Origin: Baylisascaris procyonis
Taxonomy: Eukaryota; Nematoda; Chromadorea; Rhabditida; Ascarididae
Direction: 5' to 3'
NCBI GenBank assembly: GCA_037389465.1
Contig: JAZARR010000032.1
Coordinates: 3,296,001 to 3,360,000 of the forward strand
Length of the DNA: 64,000 nt
Shown: positions 32,253-44,807 of the stretch, piece by piece
How positions within the stretch are numbered: position 1 is the first letter of the stretch
Layout of the letters: every line of letters begins with the position of its first letter
The notes under the pieces: model-generated
What the model saw: the letters and a program-made list of their open reading frames with translations, nothing else
Told to the model about the DNA's origin: nothing
Database searches by the model: none
Translations under genes and position numbers: made by a program

Positions 32253-33742
32253 ATGAATTCGGAAGCGTTACGAGTAACGCAATTAGATTCCCAAATTCTT
32301 GACTTTGAAATCAAAGATATTATTCATTCGGGTATCGATACGTTAATTGCACAATTTCCACCAACAATAGCTCCATATATGGAACGATTTCGTATTGAAT
32401 TACAATTGTTTAGTGACTTTCTGCTTTGGTCACATCGTCTTTCAAAAGGTTTTTCGCTTTTCTTGTTATATTTTCTTCATTAAGCGTTAAACTTTTTTCT
32501 ATCTTATCTCATAGATAAGTTAATAAATTGTTGAGACTCATCTTTGATTTTTTTTTTAAACGTGCAAATTCTGATAATCAGCTGCGAGATATTAATTGCA
32601 AGATTATGAGAAAAGAGTTATTTCATGTAAGAGTTTCAGATTCCATTGGTTCGACTCAAGTTTGAATATACTATTGGACTCGTTTTATTTCCTTTTTTTG
32701 ATGATTAATGAAGTTTAGTGATATGATAAATGGAATCATAAAGGCGCATGTCATGCCAACTTATCTAGCGCTTTGTTGCACTTAACCAATTTAAGTGACA
32801 GAAGATTAGCGCAATCGCTGTTGGTTATACCACTATATCAGTAGACATTTTCTTTGAACCTGCCTCTGTGGTCAACTCGCTGTTCCTATGCCTTCTCCAA
32901 TATGCCTCTTTTTTCTGTAATTCCATGTGCTAGTGCTTTGAGATCCAATGCGTTTTCCCAAAAGCTTTTTTATATAGTCTCAATCGTCACTAACCTTTTG
33001 CATAAGCCCATAAAAACTTCCTCAATATAAAATATTAAATATTAAAATGGGTGTTTTTTAAGGTAACTCACCTGGTCAGAAATTGCTCGACGTACGATAT
33101 GAAAACTACTCGAGGAATGTGATTGCAATGCACTTCTCGATAACCGTTCTCGTTCCCTATTTCCATGATCGCTTATCACAAATTCTCTTGCGATCCATTC
33201 CATCTAAGCGTATGCAACAAGTGAATGGACTATATCGACTTATCCAACTTGTTTATCATTATATATTCCTTCATTTTGGTGGACACAGTACACTTATTGA
33301 AAGATTGCTTCATCTGAGGACAATTCATTGCTCATCGCCTGTTCTTGGTATGCTTCTCGAATATTTTATTACTTCGTTAGAGTTGATGATTTGAATTAGT
33401 ATGATAATCAGAAATATTTGATTTGAGCGATGAAATCCTTTCAATTCCATTTATAGCAATGCATCGACATCTTGCAATAAATACATCGCAGCAGGCTTGT
33501 AATAAGGATGAACGATATTTTAGACGGTATAGCACGCTAGTGGCTCTTTCTTAGGATGTCATGTGCAATTATTGCTCGTTAGCACCCCCTTTCTGGAAGT
33601 GAAACTCGCATGGGGAACTTCAGATATTTCGTATGGTTCAATTCCTTCGCCATTTTTATGCGTAAAAATAACCGAAACATCATTTTGTTCTATCTTCCGG
33701 TTCCTGCAGCAAAGAAAAAATGAGGCTCATGAGTACTGCAAG

Positions 33743-33833
<91 letters not shown>

Positions 33834-34671
33834 CTATCCTCGTATCAGGCAATATTCTAGTCGGAAAGTTGCAGCTAACTATCGTCTCATTTTGCTTCTT
33901 ATATAGTCGATAGAAGGATTTTTACTGATTTGGGAAGCGCCTATTCCAGATTGTTCGATTTCTGAAGTTGCAATTTTGAGTCCGTGCAAATGTATGCATC
34001 AGTCAATCCAAATTGCTTTATGTTGATTTACGTTCAATCTCTCATTACTTTAGAGAATCACACAACATCAGGCTATTCGTATCTTCAAATTGTTTATGAT
34101 AAGATGCAACATCCTTTCAAAGTTTCCCATTTTATTTTTCCCATCACATTCCTATTATCAACTCTAAAATTGTATTTATTTCATTTGAATTAATCAACAT
34201 TCTATGCAATGTGAATATCATGAAATTTGCATAATTATTAATTTTGTAAGAACAACTTGAGTACTGTTTATAGGCACAGTGAATTTCGACACGATGAATA
34301 GAGAATTAATATGGCATGCGTTCCGCGATTTCCTTCTTTTTTTACTTCCTATTAAAGCAACAATGCAACGATTATGGATTTGGTGGAAGCTACGACAAGC
34401 TATTTCACAAAGAAAACAAGGAGAGTCGCAAAGTTGTGTATCTAGATTTGTGCAATTGACGCAAGGAGAGAGGTATTTTCCCAGCACAAAAGAGTCAATT
34501 TCTATTCGGAAGGAGGTTTTAAATACATCTGATGGGGTGATGCAATGTGTTCGTTGCGAACAAACTGCGATAATCCCAATGCGGAACACTGCATGTGGAC
34601 ATATATATTGCTATTATTGTTTCTCGATTGAGCGTTGGTGTGCAGCCTGTGGTACAATTGTGGAACGTTGA
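32253..34671 (+). CDS. prx-2: Peroxin PEX2, RING E3 of the peroxisomal import complex, 292 aa
   Basis: Exons 32253-32448, 33063-33347 and 34274-34671; both junctions are phase 1. PEX2, with PEX10 and PEX12, forms the membrane ubiquitin-ligase channel that recycles the import receptor PEX5. The N terminus RVTQLDSQILDFEI matches the family start. The middle has YHYIFLHFGGHSTLIERLL, and the last exon begins with the signature NFDTMNRELIWHAFRDFLLF, a membrane-associated segment. The C-terminal RING (about 252-286) is C-x2-C-x12-C-x-H-x2-C-x2-C-x6-C-x2-C. The spacing between the sixth and seventh ligands (six residues) is shorter than I recall for the human protein. Length 292 aa against about 305 in human. 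The second intron contains an 86-bp AT run. Confidence 0.92.
33745..33830. repeat. (AT)n microsatellite, about 86 bp
   Basis: An uninterrupted AT run in PEX2 intron 2. The open frames over it, reading Tyr-Ile repeats, are artefacts of the repeat. Confidence 0.95.
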
Positions 34672-35220
34672 AACGCATAAGACGATAACATTCTGCGTTC
34701 AAAGAGAACAACTATCGAGCGTACAGCTTCTTTTTGCATATAACATCCAACCATCGACCAATCTGAAAAAGAGTATTGCAATCTTGAATACACCTCAATG
34801 ATGATCTCTTAGAATACTAAACAGGAAAATGCATTCGGCTATGCACATAGTATTTGACACGAAATTCTTCACTCACATCAAAGTGTTCATTTAATAATTA
34901 GAGTAGTATGCTTTATCGTTAATAATTTAGGGCTAGTTTTGGCAGCTTTTGGCTGCACAATTATAGAGATTATTTCTGAGACCAACCTTAATTCTACTCT
35001 TGACTGATGAACTTCATATTAGAGATCGGCATTAGAGACGAAGATTTTTTATTGGAATAGAACACTCTGAGAAGAAAGTTGTCTATATTGACGGCTAATA
35101 GTGCTTAATCATCAGAATTAGTCTCTTTGACTTTTCCTTCGTTTATCTTTATTCGCGATATACAATTACATTATTTACCTGTTGCACTTCATGCTTTTAT
35201 ATGAAATTGAATAACCATGC
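34672..35220. other. PEX2 3' flank, no gene seen
   Basis: Ordinary AT-rich sequence with no recognisable coding or RNA gene. Confidence 0.4.
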
Positions 35221-35321
35221 ATATATAAATATAAATATAAATGCAGATATAAATATAAATATAAATGTAAATATAAATATAAATATAAATATAAATATAA
35301 ATATAAATATAAATAAATTAG

Positions 35322-35416
<95 letters not shown>
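35221..35416. repeat. Compound ATAAAT / AAAT / AT microsatellite
   Basis: The block runs from a hexamer array (ATAAAT, about 35221-35312) into a tetramer array (AAAT, about 35313-35357) and then a pure AT run to 35416. The gradual change of unit suggests successive slippage expansions from one another. Confidence 0.9.
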
Positions 35417-35419
<3 letters not shown>

Positions 35420-36230
35420 GTTTCTATAATGCTCTTATGTCTTATGGGACTCATGAGTATGGAGTTACTCGGATCAAAAGAACACCTATCTGAAATTCAT
35501 CGATCAATAGTGATCGAAATTCTCCACATTTCATGACATTTCGAATCACTTTCAATTATTATGGTAATGTCGAATATGGTCACTAATATCAGTTTTATAG
35601 TGCCTTCTAGGAGGAGTTCCTTTCATTATACAACAAAAGTTGCACTTAATTCAGCCCAAAAATTCCTCCTTACTATCTTTAATGTAGCGCATTAATCAAA
35701 TGTATTTTTATTCATAGCCTGACATATTGAAAGACAGATCATTTATGATAATCCGAATTTCTGATTAAACGTTTATTCTTGTCTATATTAGTCGGATTAT
35801 AATTTATCTCGTAATAAGGGGGAGGAGGGGGGTGTTTATTCAAAGCCTCTGATGAGGAATGCTTCTTTTTGGTGATAATCTCAGGTGTGAATATTACGAT
35901 CGCTTATTATTTTTATGAATACTGGTCGGTGTGGCTCGTATGAATTCTTCTCTTATGATTGTATTTTGGTTTGTTTGCTATTAAAGCTGATGTATTCTGG
36001 ATAGCGGAAGTGTGTTGATACTTTTGAACATTTGTTCTCTATCGTTTCACATATTACAATGCGCTTTGTATTGATTAGTGCTCGAATTTTATATGACCGA
36101 TATGTTGAGTATAGCGATTCGTCTATAGGCATCTTATCAATTAGTCACTTCTTATCAATGAGCACAATTTTGAATGATTGAAATGAAACGAATCCGATTG
36201 TGGGATAGACCAGTCGGCTATAAATTAAGC
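35420..36230. other. Intergenic DNA, no gene seen
   Basis: A short G-rich run occurs at about 35817-35832. No coding or RNA feature is supported. Confidence 0.4.
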
Positions 36231-36316
36231 GGGAATAGTAAGCCATACGGGGTAAGTTTGAAGAAGATCAAGAGCATACAGGCAGATCAAACGACTACCC
36301 AGTGAGGGTTGCGAGG

Positions 36317-36595
36317 CTAGCCTGAGGCAGAATCGGAGGGGATGGGGAGGAGTGTTATGAAAGGGGTTGACGTGCTCATGTTTTCATTCCGGCTGCTAGA
36401 TTGCGTGAGGCCGAGTCGGCCTACGTGTGGCTGTGGGAGGCGTGAGGAAATCGGCAACACATGGAGTTCGCCGGGTGCGACTACGAGATCGTGTTGATGA
36501 TCGAAGCCATTTTTGTGAACGAATCCCTGCTTGTTCGTCAGCTTATTGTATAAGTGTGATAAACTATTCCCCCCTTTAAGTATGTCGTCTTGCGG
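36317..36595 (-). CDS. Open frame in a higher-GC patch, unidentified
   Basis: A 92-codon minus-strand frame without an early ATG runs to TAG at 36317-36319. It reads like protein, for example NSLSHLYNKLTNKQGFVHKN, then DLVVAPGELHVLPISSRLPQ. The patch from about 36230 to 36680 is clearly richer in G and C than the surrounding tens of kilobases. It also contains a tight hairpin, AGGCCGAGTCGGCCT at 36408-36422. The + strand has shorter open frames over the same bases, so the coding strand is not certain. It could be an internal exon, a gene remnant or a structured RNA. I do not recognise it. Confidence 0.3.
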   Translation of the reverse strand, partial: PQDDILKGGNSLSHLYNKLTNKQGFVHKNGFDHQHDLVVAPGELHVLPISSRLPQPHVGRLGLTQSSSRNENMSTSTPFITLLPIPSDSASG

Positions 36596-36699
36596 TTACT
36601 GGACTGCATCTCGACAGGTGTAGATCCTCAAGGAGACCTGGACGATTAGACGAGTCAAGAGGATCTGATCTAATAAAGCGAAAAGGAACTCTTCAACAC

Positions 36700-37884
36700 A
36701 AGACATGCTCATCAAGTAGATTTTTTACCGGATAAATGTTTGCAGAAATATTCGCCAAACTATCGCTCTCAACAAAATAGCCTCACGGAGATTATAAAAT
36801 CTCCCAAAGATTTATGACAACTTGGGAGATATGGAATTAGTTTATGATAGTAGAAACTCTTTTATTCCACTACAAACACCGATATTATCTGCCTTGACCT
36901 TTTGCAGTGTTTTTACAGATAGTAAATTCGGATAAAGATGTCAATATTAGTGCAAATTTCATATTTGCTCTAAAGGAGAGTAATAAAAATTTGTTATGGA
37001 AAGTTTCTTCGTGAGGATTTGAAGTCTTTTCTGGTTTTATACCTGAAAGGTCAGATGCAAGTGGAGACAACCATAAAAGAAACTAATGTTGAAATAAACG
37101 TTGTTAAAAGTTTTTCCTCGACAATCTACGATGAGTTATGCAACCACATGTGAGGGAATTTGTGTGTCTTATTGGAGAGTTGATTGTTTACGATTTATAC
37201 ACAAAACTTTGACGATCACAGAGAGCTCTCGGGAATCTTAGAAATAGCTAGTTCTAAGAGAACCCAAAAGACAAGAAGGTTTATGCGATAAGAAGGAACT
37301 AAATGTATGATGCAGAAGAAATGCATATAGAATATGAGAGAGTATAAACGATGAGAGGGTATAGTTGGTTTTAAGCAATGACAACATGTCAGCTGTAAAT
37401 ATACTGGCGGGTTATGCATTGCACAACAGGGCAACTTGAGTTGATATGTAGGTTCGCTAAATTTTTTATTTATTTTTTGTTTCATCGAACACATAGTATA
37501 CTTCACTCAATTTTCACTCGAGACAGAAAGTGAGAGCTTTCGAGGAAGAGAGCGATACGAAATCGTCTGTGAGTGTAAATCTCGAAGACATATTCACACA
37601 TCATTGGCAATCACGTAAAGCACTTTTCACATATTGTTTACTTGTATCTATTGATTGATGCTATTGAATATCTGTTGGATTTTTGAGCAATAAATTCTGA
37701 TCGATCAGACTATCTTGTAGTTCCTTCCTCTTTTCCCTCTCCCATCCGTAAGCGGACTCATGTGTGGACGCTTATAATCTGGCAAGAATATGATAGCTGG
37801 CTGCAGTATGATAGGATGTACAAGGATAGGATAAAATTTATAAATAAATAAATGTATATATAAAATATGGAAATAAGTAATTTG

Positions 37885-37888
<4 letters not shown>
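36700..37888. other. Intergenic DNA, no gene seen
   Basis: AT-rich with scattered short frames that do not resemble protein. No feature supported. Confidence 0.4.

Positions 37889-37938
<50 letters not shown>
37889..37938. repeat. (AT)n microsatellite, about 50 bp
   Basis: An uninterrupted AT run in intergenic DNA. Confidence 0.9.
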
Positions 37939-37939
<1 letters not shown>

Positions 37940-37940
<1 letters not shown>

Positions 37941-39570
37941 CTTTTTTCCATATTTCACTTTAAATATGTGAAAATTTCATACAAAGCGATTAGAGCGGCA
38001 CGGCGAGTGTAGAAAGATCAAGGTGAGAAAATTTCATTCATGCTGGGAATTATTCACTATCAGAAATTATCAGAAGTAATGAACTTCCATAAGGGAAATG
38101 AATCCTATTTAAACAACCACTATAAAAGTTGTGTCTCTTAATCTACATTGTTGCAAAATACCACGTTTACTACACTCTTACTCAAATTTTCTCCCAATTT
38201 AAGCGTTCTACTTTTTTTATTTTTTCCATTTCGCTTTAATACATTGAAATGAGTGAATATATGACATTCATCGATGAGCGTTTTTATATTTGAAGTGAAA
38301 AGTTTCCCACACTGACTGCTATGATATGTGCACTTGTATTCCCGTCAACGCATCAATCCGTATACTTTAGAAAAACTGTTGATGTACTCGATTTAATGCA
38401 TTGGTTTTTTAAACTGAACCAATTCATCACAACTTCACCACCCCCCCCCCCTCAACTTCCCCGGCAAAAAAGGCAAAAAGCCTGATCGGTTACAAATTTT
38501 GACTGAATCATTCGTAAAATGTGTGAAAATTTTTAGGCAATTTTTTAATGCATATAACCCTTTAAATTCTATGGAATAAACAGAAAAGTCGAACAAATTA
38601 CTTCAGCTTAATTGGTTCACAAGTTGGAAGTACAAGACAAACATCTACGCATAGAGGAACACATACAACAGACATAATCTGGCTTTAACAACATTCACAA
38701 ATACAAATTTGCGAAAGCGTATAAATAATGACCCATCATTCGAACGTCAGCTGGCAGTCTACTCTATTGGTTTGAACCATCCACAAGTTGGAAAATACTA
38801 CTGGAAGCAAAACAAAAAACTAATGAAAAATGGAAAGAGTTTGTTTTTCGGGAATTCACTATTTTTTCACTGAGAGCAGAGAATGAAAAAAAAAAATGGA
38901 AAACGCGAGGAAACAGCGGAAGATCGCAATTCGATTCTTTATTCTCCACTTATACTTATGCATCCGTTAATATAATTTTTACCTTAACTCTATCATAGTA
39001 CAGATTTATCCTCAGCTAAAAGATATATACTGAAGTAGGGAACGCGTATCATGCCTACATAGAGAGCTATCATTGAAAAATGTTTGTCTGCAATAGCAAT
39101 GAAGGAGGAAAGAAATGTCACTTTAGTCTGTCACTCAATTCTACTATCACAACTCCGAATCGTGTTTGCAAAACGGCTATCTTTGCTTTACAAAAAAAAA
39201 AAAGAAAAAAAAAGAAATGCAACTCTTTGATTGTCAATCCAAAGAAATTTCAACTTAGAAAATAAAGCAATGACACTTGAATAGAATGAGTCGAGATCAA
39301 CAAAGATGACGAGTACTTACAAATAATGAAGTCGATTTTTTAGATTGATTCAGCAATGTTCATCCATAAGACCTATAATAAAATCAAACGGTCGGTACTA
39401 CAAACTTTAGCGCAATTCCCAAATCAATTTGCATAAAGGTTGGCGGTAATCTTCCGATGAGCTTTTCGGATTTTTTTTTTTTTTTTTTTGAGTAGTTGGT
39501 CTCTTGACATGATTGAATGTCTATTCTATTGTCAGGTGATTTGATTATTTGAACAACATTCGCCTCACCT
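37940..39570. other. Intergenic DNA, no gene seen
   Basis: Contains homopolymers, including C runs at about 38442-38452 and T runs at about 39473-39489. Frames here are short and low-complexity. Confidence 0.4.
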
Positions 39571-39576
39571 CTCATC

Positions 39577-39790
39577 AATTGTTCAGGATGTCGGACAAAA
39601 TTGTTCAGGATATTGGGCAAAATTGTTCATGATATCGGACAAAATTGTTCATGATATCGGACAAAAATGTTCAGGATATCGGACAAAATTGTTCAGGATA
39701 TTGGGTTTTCTAGGGTGTCGGGCAAATTGTTCAGGATATCGAATAAAATTGTTCATGATATCGGACAAAACTGTTCAGGATATTGAACAA
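39577..39790. repeat. 22-bp minisatellite, about ten copies
   Basis: Tandem units close to ATTGTTCAGGATATCGGACA plus AA, with recurring CAGG/CATG and ATCGG/ATTGG variants. One unit near the middle is broken, at the TTTTCTAGGGTG segment (about 39705-39716). About ten units are discernible. The 67-codon frame running through it is a repeat artefact (22 is not a multiple of 3, so its period is 66 bp). Confidence 0.9.
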
Positions 39791-39799
39791 ATCAGTTTT

Positions 39800-42760
39800 C
39801 AACCTACAGTGCACATAAAAGCATAAAATCGAGTGAAAATATGTAACATTAATTCTAACTTCATATATATATATTTCAACAACCTATAGGGTTGTCATCG
39901 TATGTAACAGAAAGCATTTCATATTTAACTGTAGTTTACCCCATATATCACGGCTACTCCTGCATTATCCGTTCTTTAATTTCCACCCGACGATCACTTG
40001 TTTTGCAGCATTTGTTCACCTTGAGTTATTAGTATTACGAAATTTTGAAATGAATTTTGGAGTAAATAAGTAATATGGTTGACGATTTTTTTTTTTTGAA
40101 AATTCGTAGAATTGTGCACAAAGCTTGAATGATGATTGAGGATGGCGACATGGTCAGCTGACACGAGGCATTACGTGCGTTTTACTAGACTTCGTTGTGT
40201 GCAGTCGGCTGCCGAAAATTTAGGCTTGACATATTTTCATATCTCTAAAACTTATTTTAAAACCTGATATAATGAGTCTGTTCTTGACCTAGAATTATGC
40301 TCCAAATCACACGTCGGACAGGCAAATAAAGAATACACGCATATATTTACAAGTCGGTTGCTGTCATTCACAAACGCTGCGCTCAATCAAAAACGATAAA
40401 TCAAGGATTCACATAAAGGAGATCATTGTTCATTGGTCAGTTGCGGTCAGTAGCGGATACGCTTAAGATAGTGGTCATAATATGTCTTTGCTATTTAAAG
40501 CTGTAGAAATGTATCGAAATGTACCATTTTAATGTAAAAGAGAAGTGAGAGAATTTTGCGCATTCATTGTAACACTTTTTTTTTTTCATAACTTCATATG
40601 AATAACCTAAATCTCTGCAACTAAATAATCGTTTTTGTCGTTTTTGAGAGCAATTAGTAAAGATCGTCAACCAAACTTCCTGTCATATTCGTGAGTTGGC
40701 TTCAGTTGATTCTACACAAAAGTGATTTCTTCACTTCATCTTTAAGAGTTCCCAATTTGAGTTTACCAAAGTCATAGAAAGGCACATGTATGACAGTGCT
40801 ATAATTCAATTTTACAGGTAAAAACTAGCAAAAGCCAATGAAAAAGTTGAAAGAAATATTGGGGCAATTTAGGGGATTTTTGTAAATATTATTGGAATAA
40901 AATCGCAAGATGAAAGCGAAATACACAAAACAAGTAGAGTAAAATGACTTCAAATCTAGAACATTTTCAGTGAAGAGAATATAAATCTTATACAAAGAGA
41001 TTGAAATAAAATTCTCAACAATATTCGAATATATTTGCAGTTTCACTATTAACTATAATATGAATATTTCAGCATAATTTTCCGGCATCGATTTGAAAGT
41101 CAAACTTTTTTGAAACTTAAATACGCCTATTGATAAAAAAAATTTCTCTTCATATTAGACGCTGGTAATGATAAGGATAATTTCAATTGAATGGTAAAAA
41201 TCATATTGAAAGATGAAGAAAAAATGAAAAGGAAAAATTGGAAATGATAGAAATGATCAATTAAATAAATAAAGAAAAACGAGTGAAAATTTGCATCAAT
41301 AAATCGATGCATAATTTTATGAAATAATATTAAAAGCAATCCAGAACTATTATTGATGAGGTGTTTCTATCTCAAAGATTGGCAAAGTTGTCAATCACAA
41401 AAGAGTTGTAGTTTATAATCTAAGAGCATGCAAGTGGGAAAAAAAAATGATAGGCCACGACATTCGAGAGCTATCCGAAAGACTCGAAACTCGGGATATT
41501 CGAACACTTCAGCCAACCTGAGGCCCGATATGCATCCAGAATTTCAAATGAAATTGTCAGCTTTCAACATTAAATGTGCAGCTAAAATATTTTTGCTAAA
41601 ATTCAATTTACCTTTTCACACATTTACGCGTACTACACTCTAAAAGACGGCTGAAGAGACAATTGTTATGAAGCTCATTGCAAGATAAGAAAAAAAAAAT
41701 ATAAAAAATTCTTTAAACTCGGGAATAAAATTGAAAACTAACAAATGAAGAAGCATGCACGACGGATTGATACAAAATGCGATTTTGCTTATCCTTTAAT
41801 TGACCGACCGGTTTTATAAATTATCAAGAATGATGAATATGTTGAAAATATTTTCATATTTTTCATTAATCTTCATCGCCTATACAAATCTCTTCCATCA
41901 ACGATTCACTTTTTTATAACTCGACCGACTAAAAATAAAGAATTAACCAATTTAAATTACATTCAATTTTTCCCGCGTTCAAATATTTGAAATTTCTTTC
42001 AAAGTCAATGGATCTACGTAAATTATGATGCATAAGGTGATCCCTATAGTGTGCATTATATTCATCGCATTTCCTAAAACTCTCCCTATTGGATCGTGAG
42101 TAGAAACTATCAATGAGTCAGCTATATGCGTATAATTAAATGATATAATTATAACATGTTTTTTTTGCAAAAGCGTAGAATATTCAGAGTAGATGGCTTA
42201 AACCCTTTGATCGAAGACCTTTTTATAGAAAACAGCCAATTCGATGAATTATATCTCACGTTAATAGACGAGAATAACGAATAGGTGGCAGATTACAAGT
42301 CGTAAATACTAGGCTATGAAAATTTTTATTAAGCGCATGGAAAAGTTGGAATTTTTGCCTATCTCTAGTCATTGACATGAGTGAGCATGAATAAAGAATC
42401 TTCCGAAACATGAATTCTGCCGTAGAATAAATGGTTTTAAGCGCTACGATAACATCGAATTAGAAGCGTCTCAAGGGAGCAACGTAATATCTCAGCATAT
42501 TCTGTTTTTTCTTCATAAAAAACGACACTTGTTTTTGTGTTCCTTCTTGGCAATCAAGACTATCCATTTACATCAGTATTCCATCAGCAAAAGGTTTTGT
42601 AAGAACAAGATGAGTGAATTACGATTTGCTGTCCGAAGCACAGCCAAATATTATCTGTTCTAATTGCAAAGATTAGTAACGAGCAGTCAAGTGACTGATT
42701 ATCTTTTTTAATTATCTTCCTTGTGGTGAGCATATTCCATATAGCAAGAAGGCGCTCCTT
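39800..42760. other. Gene-poor AT-rich DNA
   Basis: Nearly 3 kb without a frame that reads like a conserved protein. It may be upstream intron or promoter of the unidentified gene at 42769. Confidence 0.4.
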
Positions 42761-42768
42761 CGTTTCAG

Positions 42769-43327
42769 ATGAATCCTCTCTATGAGTTGAAAACGGTGAC
42801 AGAGAATTTGTATCGCAAATTCGTGCTAAGCCTGACCGGGGCACTGACCAAAGGTAAGCGTTTGATTGAAGAATCATGCAACTGGCCCGTTTCATAGGAT
42901 TTTTTCGACTCTCATTTGTCGTTCATATGAACGTTTGCAACTTTCTATTTAACAAGCGCATTCTGCCGACGCTTTATCTATTCACCTGATGCAAATATCT
43001 GTCTGCGAGGTGTTTTTGATTCAATGACTGCAGAGGCTAGAGTCATTTGCCCACTGAAGTTAATTTGATGGTTATAATATGCACTATAGGATGATCTCTT
43101 AGGTTAACTTTCAGTTTAATCTATTAAGTTTGGAATAAGTTGTAGGCATTTAAAGACGTCAATAAATTGGTGTCTATTCCACAACTAATATCGTCGCCAT
43201 TTTCCATCGATTGGCTCATAAAAAATGAAGCCCTCATGAGTGAAAGTGCTAAAGTGCACATCATGTCAGCTCTTGGGTTTAATTTGCCATCATTTCATCG
43301 TCAGCTGCTGGAGTTGGCTAGCCTAAA
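42769..43327 (+). CDS. Two exons of an unidentified gene
   Basis: Exon A 42769-42853 follows TTTCAG and ends AAAG|GTAAGC (phase 1). It encodes NPLYELKTVTENLYRKFVLS and then LTGALTK. Exon B 43156-43327 follows ATTTAAAG, an acceptor type also used by flp-1 and tRNase Z here, and joins in phase 1 as GAC. It encodes VNKLVSIPQLISSPFSIDWL, a stretch with KNEALMSESAKVHIMSALGF, and LPSFHRQLLELASLK. The sequence is helical-looking and amphipathic. A 66-base pyrimidine-rich intron (43328-43393) may follow, but no downstream exon fits the frame cleanly. Exon A begins with ATG, yet the perfect acceptor in front of it means it may be internal. Family not recognised. Confidence 0.5.
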
Positions 43328-43393
43328 GTCGGGCCATCCGCCTTCTCCTTTTTTTCTCCCCCTATCCCTTTCGTTCGTCGTTCCTTTTGATAG

Positions 43394-43692
43394 CATTCTG
43401 CTGTCAATTGCGTTCTCGTATTACATTGGAAGGCTCCATTCGCATTGCTTATAATGCTGCATCGAACAATAACCTAGCGGAATATCACGTTTCTTGTGTA
43501 AAAGCAAACATATCCGTCCAGTTTTTGAGCACGTTATACAACCGAAAAGTCACCGTTCCACAAGTGGCGATTCGGGCTCGCAATTTTATAGAAAAGAGAA
43601 AAAAAAATCAAATTGTCTCTAATATTCGATATGTTAAGTGTATTTTCATGTCTTACGACAACCTTCTCCACCGATCTCGGCAATGTCAATAA
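43394..43692 (+). CDS. Coding-like continuation, frame unresolved
   Basis: After TTTTGATAG at 43393 an open frame encodes CCQLRSRITLEGSIRIAYNA, then LAEYHVSCVKANISVQFL, and runs to TAA at 43690-43692. It reads like protein but would need a phase-1 junction, whereas exon B upstream ends in phase 2. Either the exon B donor is wrong, an exon is missing, or this is not coding. Confidence 0.3.
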
Positions 43693-43699
43693 GCAATCA

Positions 43700-44735
43700 G
43701 TACAATATTTTCTAAATTTTACTTTCATAATTTCTATTTGAGTAAATCATTTCGATAATTTCAGATTTTTCGATCCCTAGTTTATTGTTTTTGCACCTTT
43801 TTTTGCAACGTGCTTGTAATGCTTCGGAAATCATCCTATCGTGGATCCAAGAAATTTACACGTTAGGCATGTCTCTGTGGAATAACTTATATCAAATCAT
43901 TGAGTGGGAATGCTAAACGGAAAGAAACAAAGGTTATATGCAAAGTGCAATTTTTTATACATATGATTAGAAATGGATCAATCAAAGTAATTTTATATTT
44001 TATGAAATGCAAAAATAGGCACACTCATTGCGAATTTTGCAAAGTTTGAACTCATATTGACATTTGCATAATAAAGTTCAAAGCAATACATATTGAGAGA
44101 TTTTATCTCGTAGCATGAAATTACGTTTATTATAATTTCTAACATGATGGTTTTAGAGCGAAAATTATGCAAAAAAAGAGCAACAATATTGCATAAATAT
44201 TTTTTGTTTTCTTTTGAGACGCAAAGAGAAAAGGGAACGAAAGAAAAAGAGAGAGGAAACAGTTAAAGATTCTATGCCGATGAAGTATCATATGGAGGAG
44301 AAAGCTTTATAAGTGTTTTAAAAGTTCTTAAAATGAGCTCATACGGTCGCACAAATACTCAGAAATAACGTTACGATTACTAAAAAATGCGCTTTCATAT
44401 GAAAGCAGTCGATTGAATAGATCAACTAAAACTGCACTTTTTTGCATATTACATTTGCAGCCTTTTTTGCATATTGCAGTTGCAGCAAATCATCGATTTG
44501 ATTTATTAATTTCGTTGCATTTTAAACGATCACAATTCCAATGGTGATAGACAGATAGGACACTAAACAACACGGAAATTAACCTTTGAGTATAGTACCC
44601 CCTTCCCTCCCTTCCCCCTTCCCCCTCCAAACAAAAACTCAGTTTCGCTGCATTTGTTTGCATGTGGAAATCGCCCGTTAGAGTAATATATTAACATATA
44701 TACAATGGGCCAAGTTTGGTGACCAATGAAAACTT
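43700..44735. other. AT-rich DNA with C-rich patch, no gene seen
   Basis: The only notable composition is a CCCTTCC/CCCCCTT patch at about 44600-44627. No exon is supported. Confidence 0.35.
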
Positions 44736-44807
44736 GTCCGCTGACGCCGATGAACCCACGACCCCTCGCTTGCCGGGCAAGTGCTCTACCGTTGAGCAAC
44801 CGCGGAC
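44736..44807 (-). pseudogene. tRNA-like sequence (probable tRNA pseudogene)
   Basis: Read on the minus strand, 72 bases begin GTCCGCG and end AGCGGAC, giving a 6-bp acceptor stem. GCTC...GAGC forms a D stem around AACGGTA. CTTGC/GCGAG forms a 5-bp anticodon stem (one G-T pair) with the 7-base loop CCGGCAA, so the nominal anticodon is GGC. The pol III box-like segments GGTTGCTCAACGG and GGGTTCATC are present. However position 33 is C instead of T, and the T stem (GTGGG against GCGTC) keeps only two of five pairs. It is most likely a dead tRNA copy or the head of a tRNA-derived SINE. Confidence 0.5.

Noticed and set aside
36408..36480. Resemblance of the GC-rich patch to a 7SL/Alu domain
   Set aside because: Only short words match and the conserved SRP helix 8 motif is missing.
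43328..43454. Reading exon B of the unidentified gene straight through to 43454
   Set aside because: The extension is Pro/Phe/Leu-rich because it crosses a pyrimidine tract that looks like the end of an intron.
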